This document shows positions 6,939 to 10,546 of a stretch of DNA of 10,546 nucleotides, piece by piece. Each line of letters opens with the position of its first letter. The stretch's first letter is position 1. Under the pieces are notes generated by a model. That model was not told the origin of the DNA and did not search any database. It worked only from the letters and a program-made list of their open reading frames with translations. The position numbers and the translations under genes were made by a program. The DNA lies in the NCBI GenBank assembly GCA_030622265.1, contig JAUXGG010000029.1, forward strand, positions 1 through 10,546, in the 5' to 3' direction. Source of the stretch: Candidatus Eiseniibacteriota bacterium (lineage in GTDB: Bacteria > Arandabacterota > Arandabacteria > Arandabacterales > Arandabacteraceae).

Positions 6939-7745
6939 ATCAAGTACCTGCTGGCAACTGCCTTTCTGTATGTCTCAATGATGGCATCCATATCGGCAGC
7001 CGTAATGGCCGATGGAACATCATCCAACTCTGAGCACCCTGCCGGCGACTTCTCGGTAGGGGCAGGCTATGAACGCTACAAATCTGAGTGGGGCGGCAGT
7101 CACTCGGTGAAACGAGAGGTCTTCCAGAACCGCATTTATGTCCAGGGTGATTATCACCTTGCCCGACGTTTCAGGGCCGGCGCCAGACTGGGGGCAGCAG
7201 ATCTATCCGCTCCTGATCTTGACGACATCGAGCCCAGGAATCACATTGACTATGGCTTCAGCCCCTTCGGTTCGATCAACCTGAACTGGACACCGATCGG
7301 CGCATTACCGGGAACAAGAGGCGCAGCTCTCGAGATCCTGTTTGAGGCCTCGGCTTTTGCCGCATATACCGCGAGCAAGATCGAGGGTTCGCTCGATGGC
7401 TTTCAGATGACCACTCATTACGAAGCCTGGCCGGAACTGAGCGGAATGTGGGAAGGCAAACTCGCTGTTTTGCTGGCTGCGCACAATGGATCTTCTCGCT
7501 TCGGCGCCGGCCTGATGCTACTGCAGTCCGGGGCTGAAACAAGAACTCGTCTCAGAACCTCATGGAGTGAAGGAGTATGGAACAAACATACGTTGACAAA
7601 CTACTTCAAAACCCAGAATGAAGTCGGAATGCTGTATACATGGCGATTCTCCCCGGGGCTTGCCACGCTGCTGAATACCAAGGTAGTTCTGGCTTTTCCC
7701 GCCGTGCAGTTTAACGTATCGCTCTCCCGAATCCTGACTCGATAG
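6939..7745 (+). CDS. Putative outer-membrane beta-barrel protein, copy 1, with ATC at the start position
   Basis: I do not recognise a named family. Read from the ATC at 6939, the 268-residue product begins with a textbook signal peptide (I/M-K-Y-L-L, a hydrophobic core, likely cleavage after VMA at residue 24). Amphipathic strand-like stretches follow, such as NRIYVQGDYHLARRFRAGARLG (64-85), HIDYGFSPFGSI (102-113) and SRFGAG (186-191), as in small outer-membrane barrels. The paralog at 7932 shares these blocks. Its ATG aligns exactly with this ATC, both followed by AAG-TAC and preceded by a GGGGG ribosome-site-like run. No ATG, GTG or TTG lies in frame between an upstream TGA and the ATC. 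The first in-frame ATG (6978) has no ribosome site and would remove the charged N-region of the signal peptide. The remaining frame is intact, so the gene may use ATC, be weakly translated, or carry a recent lesion. Confidence 0.75.
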   Translation: MKYLLATAFLYVSMMASISAAVMADGTSSNSEHPAGDFSVGAGYERYKSEWGGSHSVKREVFQNRIYVQGDYHLARRFRAGARLGAADLSAPDLDDIEPRNHIDYGFSPFGSINLNWTPIGALPGTRGAALEILFEASAFAAYTASKIEGSLDGFQMTTHYEAWPELSGMWEGKLAVLLAAHNGSSRFGAGLMLLQSGAETRTRLRTSWSEGVWNKHTLTNYFKTQNEVGMLYTWRFSPGLATLLNTKVVLAFPAVQFNVSLSRILTR

Positions 7746-7757
7746 GAGGCGCTCCTA
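7743..7757 (+). terminator. Small hairpin at the stop codon of copy 1
   Basis: TAGGAG and CTCCTA can pair around a GCG loop, with the stop codon forming part of the stem. No T-run follows, so it is not a classical rho-independent terminator. A comparable hairpin sits at the same place after copy 2, which is why I list it. Confidence 0.3.
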
Positions 7758-7855
7758 CAATGCATCGGTACCTGAACTCCTGCGGATTTCGAAACACCGC
7801 GTCTATCCTGGCGGCCCCTCCGGCATCCGATCCTTTCGCGTCTCCACTCAGTCTC

Positions 7856-7884
7856 TTGGCAGAACCTGCGGACACGGCTATAGT
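7856..7884 (+). promoter_or_regulatory. Promoter of the second barrel-like gene
   Basis: TTGGCA (7856-7861), a 17-bp spacer and TATAGT (7879-7884) form a strong sigma70-type promoter. The -10 region and much of the leader (a TGGTTTCC block and CCGGGGG before the start codon) match those of copy 1. The distance from the -10 to the start codon is 53 nt here and 54 nt in copy 1. Copy 2 is therefore probably transcribed on its own, not only from copy 1. Confidence 0.75.
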
Positions 7885-7931
7885 ATTGGCGAGTTCGCAG
7901 TGGTTTCCACATAAGAATCCGGGGGTTGTCA

Positions 7932-8729
7932 ATGAAGTACTCGCTGGCGATCATTTTTCTGACGGTGACGGTTTCGGCGGTCGTATCCATGGGTGTGCCG
8001 GCCAGAGCAGGGTCGTCCGTTTCGGAGCACACCCACCGTGGCTTTTCTCTCGGCGCCGGCTATGAACGCTACATGGCCGACTGGAAAGGCACCGGCTCGA
8101 ATGCCAGAGTGCGAATCGAGCAGAATCGATTCTACCTCCATGGTGACTATGTATTCGCGGGGCGAATCACAGCAGGCTTTAGACTGGGAACAGCAAGTGC
8201 AATCTCCACCGGGTTCGACCCCCTGGACGTACATCCGCATGGATACATTGACTATGGCTTCGAGCCATTTGGCTCAATCCTGTTGAGCTGTACACCAATC
8301 GGAGCAGCGCGAGGAACCTCCGGCCTTGCACTCGATATCCGCTTTGAGCTCTCCGCCTTCTCTACCTACACGGATGAGAGTAGTGTCTATCTGTACGACT
8401 GCGAGCGCGACAGGCTCTACTTCGAGGCACGGCGCGAGATACGCGACCAGTGGGAGGGCAGTCTGGCAGTACTCTTTGTGGCGGGCAGCAACAAGTCACG
8501 TTTTGGAGCAGGCCCCGTGATCTTGCGGTCAGGCGCCTTCGGAAAGACCGAGCTGGACTGGGGAGAGTACACGGATACATGGGATGACTACATGCGGTCT
8601 GACCAAGATACCGGAATGCTATTCACCCTGGACCTCACTCCCTCGGCATCCACAGCAGTGCACGGCTATGCTCTCTTCGGCCCCACCATTCGACTCGGCG
8701 TATGGGTGACCAGACTCCTGTTTCGATAG
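7932..8729 (+). CDS. Putative outer-membrane beta-barrel protein, copy 2
   Basis: The function is unknown. The 265-residue protein starts with a signal peptide (MKYSLAIIFL, hydrophobic to about residue 20, likely cleavage after ARA at 26). The mature part has alternating strand-like segments: FSLGAGYERY (38-47), NRFYLHGDYVFAGRITAGFRLG (65-86), GYIDYGFEPFGSI (104-116) and SRFGAGPVILRSG (189-201). It ends in LGVWVTRLLFR, with a penultimate Phe, close to but not the usual terminal Phe of outer-membrane barrels. It is paralogous to copy 1 along its length. It has two cysteines (120, 157) that copy 1 lacks, which could form a disulfide in the periplasm. The ATG at 7932 is preceded by GGGGG at 6 nt; a TTG at 7926 in the same frame is less likely, since MKY begins the signal peptide. 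The plus-strand pair is embedded among minus-strand housekeeping genes. Confidence 0.85.
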   Translation: MKYSLAIIFLTVTVSAVVSMGVPARAGSSVSEHTHRGFSLGAGYERYMADWKGTGSNARVRIEQNRFYLHGDYVFAGRITAGFRLGTASAISTGFDPLDVHPHGYIDYGFEPFGSILLSCTPIGAARGTSGLALDIRFELSAFSTYTDESSVYLYDCERDRLYFEARREIRDQWEGSLAVLFVAGSNKSRFGAGPVILRSGAFGKTELDWGEYTDTWDDYMRSDQDTGMLFTLDLTPSASTAVHGYALFGPTIRLGVWVTRLLFR

Positions 8730-8747
8730 GAGGCGTAGATACCTCCT
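8728..8747 (+). terminator. Hairpin just after copy 2, between convergent genes
   Basis: AGGAGG (8728-8733) and CCTCCT (8742-8747) form a 6-bp stem around an 8-nt loop, starting within the stop codon of copy 2. The copy 1 stop region has the same GATAGGAGGCG beginning. There is no T-run, so it may protect the 3' end or act with Rho instead of being an intrinsic terminator. It lies in the 43-nt gap between convergent genes. Confidence 0.4.
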
Positions 8748-8772
8748 GAATGCCGGGCAGTGCGTAGAGGGC

Positions 8773-9282
8773 TTAACATCTGGACTTGATGGTTTTGCGG
8801 AGCCTGGGGATGATGCGCTTGATCTCGGCGTCGAGTCTGTCGCCGCAGTGGTAATAAGCGGAAAGGGGGCCGCCCACAGGATCGCGGACATCCCCGTCAC
8901 CGGTGCCCGAGTACTCGGACAGGGTGAAGGTCTTGTCTTGTTCCTCCGGCCACCGCGCCACGATTTCCCGTTTCTGGGAACCCGTCATGGTCAGAATGAG
9001 ATCTGCCCGGCGCACCCTCAGCTGCGTAAGGGGCTTGGAGCGGAAACGCGCAAGCGATAGGCCCATGCGCCTCGCAGTGATGGTGGAACCGGAAGACGCC
9101 CTCCCGCCTTCGAAGGCCCCGGTACCGGCGGAGGACACATTGACCTTCTTGGTACCGGCCATCCCGGTACCGGCCCTCTTGATACCGGCCTTCTTGAGCC
9201 CGGACTTAAGAATCACCTCTGCCAGCGGGCTTCGGCAGGTGTTCCCGAAACAGACGAAGAGAACTGAATAGGTTTTCTTCAA
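8773..9282 (-). CDS. ywlE: YwlE-type low-molecular-weight phosphatase (probable protein arginine phosphatase)
   Basis: This 169-residue protein belongs to the low-molecular-weight protein tyrosine phosphatase fold. The P-loop CFGNTCR (Cys11 nucleophile, Arg17) follows the first strand, and the general-acid motif is DVRDPVGG (Asp134). Thr15 occupies the P-loop position that is Thr in Bacillus YwlE and favours phosphoarginine, but Ile in many tyrosine phosphatases. ADLILTMT (93-100) and DKTFTLSEY (116-124) also resemble YwlE, so an arginine phosphatase is likely but unproven. It is about 10 residues longer than YwlE between the P-loop helix and the SSAGT strand, where a 15-bp repeat has grown. 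The TTG start at 9282 lies 2 nt after the TsaC stop with GGGAAG upstream, and no better in-frame start exists. The TsaC-YwlE pairing is a conserved neighbourhood (ywlC-ywlE in Bacillus). Confidence 0.9.
   Translation of the reverse strand: MKKTYSVLFVCFGNTCRSPLAEVILKSGLKKAGIKRAGTGMAGTKKVNVSSAGTGAFEGGRASSGSTITARRMGLSLARFRSKPLTQLRVRRADLILTMTGSQKREIVARWPEEQDKTFTLSEYSGTGDGDVRDPVGGPLSAYYHCGDRLDAEIKRIIPRLRKTIKSRC
9121..9210. repeat. Degenerate 15-bp tandem repeat inside the phosphatase gene
   Basis: Units start at 9121, 9136, 9151, 9166, 9181 and, more diverged, 9196. GGTACCGGC is exact at 9121, 9151 and 9166, and GATACCGGC occurs at 9181. The unit at 9136 has decayed at its start but keeps the CCTTCTT tail of the 9181 unit. 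On the minus strand they encode KKAGI, KRAGT, GMAGT, KKVNV and SSAGT, in frame with the phosphatase. Confidence 0.8.
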
Positions 9283-9284
9283 GT

Positions 9285-9905
9285 CTACATCTTCCCAAGG
9301 GAAACCCGGCCGGGCCGGAGCACCACCAGCTTACCCTCTCCCACCATCACGATGGTTGAAGGTTCGGAGCTTTCAATGAGCCCGCCGTCCAGGAGTAGAT
9401 CGATTTTCCCTTCGAAGTGCTCCAGCACGTCTTCGGGACACACCGCCGGCCGCTTACCCTTGACGTTTGCGCTGGGCGAGGCCAGCGGCATACCGCAGGC
9501 CCGCAGAACGGACTGGGTGAGAATATCATCGGGAACCCGCAGGGCGACGGTCTTTGAGTGCCCCGTGACGCCTTCAGGAACCAGATCTGAAGCTCCAAAG
9601 ACAATCGTCAGGGGACCGGGCCAATAGGTCTCAATGAGCTTGCGGTGCCTGGCCGTGACACCGGTAGCAAGTTCCCTGACCACGCTCATGTCTGAGGCGA
9701 TGACAACGAAAGGCTCGTCAGAGCTTCGCGTCTTGAGCTTGCGCAACCTTGAGAGGGCATCATTGCAATAGATGCTCGCCGCGAACCCGTACACCGTATC
9801 GGTCGGGAAACAAATCACCCCTCCCGAGTCGATCACCCGGGCAGCGGCGCTCACCGCTTCCCACTCCGGCATCTGTCTGCTTATGGGCAGTATCTCGGTT
9901 GCCAT
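9285..9905 (-). CDS. tsaC: TsaC/YwlC/Sua5-family L-threonylcarbamoyladenylate synthase
   Basis: The enzyme makes threonylcarbamoyl-AMP from threonine, bicarbonate and ATP, the first step of the t6A modification at position 37 of tRNAs reading ANN codons. The 206 residues form a single YrdC domain without the extra C-terminal Sua5 domain, matching YwlC/TsaC length. Visible motifs are PTDTVYG (34-40), the KxR-type region KTRSSDEP (58-65), PGPLT (96-100), ALRVP (121-125) and SPSAN (143-147). After SAN, the usual SG is KG (NVKGKRPA), a small departure. The ATG at 9905 has AAGGA about 10 nt upstream. It lies 40 nt after the permease gene and ends 2 nt before the phosphatase start, so the last two are probably co-translated. 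Confidence 0.94.
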   Translation of the reverse strand: MATEILPISRQMPEWEAVSAAARVIDSGGVICFPTDTVYGFAASIYCNDALSRLRKLKTRSSDEPFVVIASDMSVVRELATGVTARHRKLIETYWPGPLTIVFGASDLVPEGVTGHSKTVALRVPDDILTQSVLRACGMPLASPSANVKGKRPAVCPEDVLEHFEGKIDLLLDGGLIESSEPSTIVMVGEGKLVVLRPGRVSLGKM

Positions 9906-9945
9906 CGGCTCACTTTCCTTAAATGTCGGTCAGCCATAATGTCAG

Positions 9946-10546
9946 CTAGAACGACAGCATCGCGAATCTTAGAATGAAGAGGCCCGCCAGAACATAGACT
10001 ATCACACTTACTTCCCTCCAGCGACCTGAAAATGCCTTAACCAGCGGGTAGCTGATGAAGCCGATGGCAAGACCATTGGCTATTGAGAAGGTCAGGGGAA
10101 CGGATATCATGGTAAGGAATGCAGGTATGGCCTCATCCGGCGTGTCCCACTTTATCTTGCAGACCACGGACATCATCAGGCTTCCCACGAGGATCAAGGC
10201 CGGTGCGGTCGCGGCCCTCGGCACCACCGCCGCGGCGGGCCCGATGAAGATAAACGCCAGGAATAGAATCGCGACCACGACGCTCGTAAGACCCGTCCTT
10301 CCTCCTTCCGAGATGCCCGCGGCACTCTCGATATAGGATGTGACGGTCGAGGTTCCGAGCGCGGACCCAACAATCGTCCCCCCGGCATCGGCGAGGAGCG
10401 CACGGTTGGCCCTCGGGAGTTTTCCATTCACCATGAAGCCTCCCCGTTCACCTACCCCTACAAGTGTTCCCATAGTGTCGAAGAGATCAATGAACAGAAA
10501 GACGAAGATCACAAGTCGGAGGCCAAGCGGTCTTAGGAAGACAAAA
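9946..10546 (-). CDS. NCS2-family nucleobase permease, AzgA/PbuG-like (partial, C-terminal about 199 residues)
   Basis: This is an inner-membrane proton-coupled transporter of the NCS2 group, probably for guanine/hypoxanthine or adenine. The frame is open to the right edge, so the N-terminal half is missing. It shows the AzgA-branch motifs DLFDTMGTLVGVGERGGF and ESAAGISEGGRTGLTSVVVA. Several hydrophobic helices follow (including FLAFIFIGPAAAVVP, FSIANGLAIGFI and VIVYVLAGLFILRFA), with a stop at 9946. The substrate cannot be read from this part. A purine transporter fits loosely with the nucleotide-related genes nearby, but it may be only a neighbour. Confidence 0.88.
   Translation of the reverse strand, partial: FVFLRPLGLRLVIFVFLFIDLFDTMGTLVGVGERGGFMVNGKLPRANRALLADAGGTIVGSALGTSTVTSYIESAAGISEGGRTGLTSVVVAILFLAFIFIGPAAAVVPRAATAPALILVGSLMMSVVCKIKWDTPDEAIPAFLTMISVPLTFSIANGLAIGFISYPLVKAFSGRWREVSVIVYVLAGLFILRFAMLSF

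Noticed and set aside
7898..7911. Small hairpin GTGGTTTCCAC in the copy 2 leader as a regulatory RNA
   Set aside because: The 4-bp stem is not preserved in the copy 1 leader, where the matching segment has a mismatch, so conserved structure is not supported.
7760..8065. Plus-strand 101-codon frame with AGGAGG 10 nt upstream of its ATG
   Set aside because: It runs through the copy 2 promoter and overlaps the copy 2 signal-peptide region in another frame; its sequence has no recognisable domain. The AGGAGG is better explained by the shared stop-codon hairpin.

Overview
The window reads as chromosomal DNA from an anaerobic, probably diderm (Gram-negative type) bacterium of fairly high G+C. The anaerobic character rests on a class III (oxygen-sensitive, glycyl-radical) ribonucleotide reductase operon and an Rnf ion-pumping ferredoxin:NAD+ complex. 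The outer membrane is inferred from two signal-peptide proteins that look like beta-barrels. I cannot name the lineage from this stretch.

Layout. Nine of the eleven genes lie on the minus strand, so they read right to left. (1) 10546-8773: the C-terminal part of an NCS2 (AzgA/PbuG-like) nucleobase permease, then a TsaC/YwlC threonylcarbamoyl-AMP synthase, then a YwlE-type low-molecular-weight phosphatase that starts 2 nt after the TsaC stop. (2) 8729-6939: two tandem paralogous genes on the plus strand. They encode about 265-residue exported proteins, each with its own matching sigma70-type promoter, and their flanks are homologous too. They are the only plus-strand genes here. (3) 6678-6184: dCMP deaminase. 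(4) 6106-2059: nrdR, nrdD, a small redoxin and nrdG, driven by a strong promoter overlaid by two NrdR-box-like palindromes 31 bp apart. (5) 2042-1: rnfC and the start of rnfD, 16 nt behind nrdG, so probably transcribed with it; rnfD runs off the left edge.

How the genes fit together. dCMP deaminase makes dUMP for dTTP synthesis, NrdD/NrdG make deoxynucleotides without oxygen, the redoxin is a likely electron donor to NrdD, and NrdR senses nucleotide state and should repress its own operon. NrdG needs a low-potential electron to cleave SAM, and Rnf interconverts NADH and reduced ferredoxin, so the nrd-rnf linkage makes physiological sense, though the link is an inference. TsaC, YwlE and dCMP deaminase belong to a gene string seen in many bacteria (ywlC-ywlE-rpiB-glyA/upp-comEB-nrdR). 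Here the plus-strand pair sits where the middle genes would be expected.

The least ordinary points are: the first barrel gene, whose start position holds ATC where its paralog has ATG; the duplication of a complete promoter-gene-hairpin unit; the two NrdR boxes built into the nrd promoter; and a 15-bp-period repeat that lengthens the phosphatase with pentapeptides resembling its own SSAGT strand.
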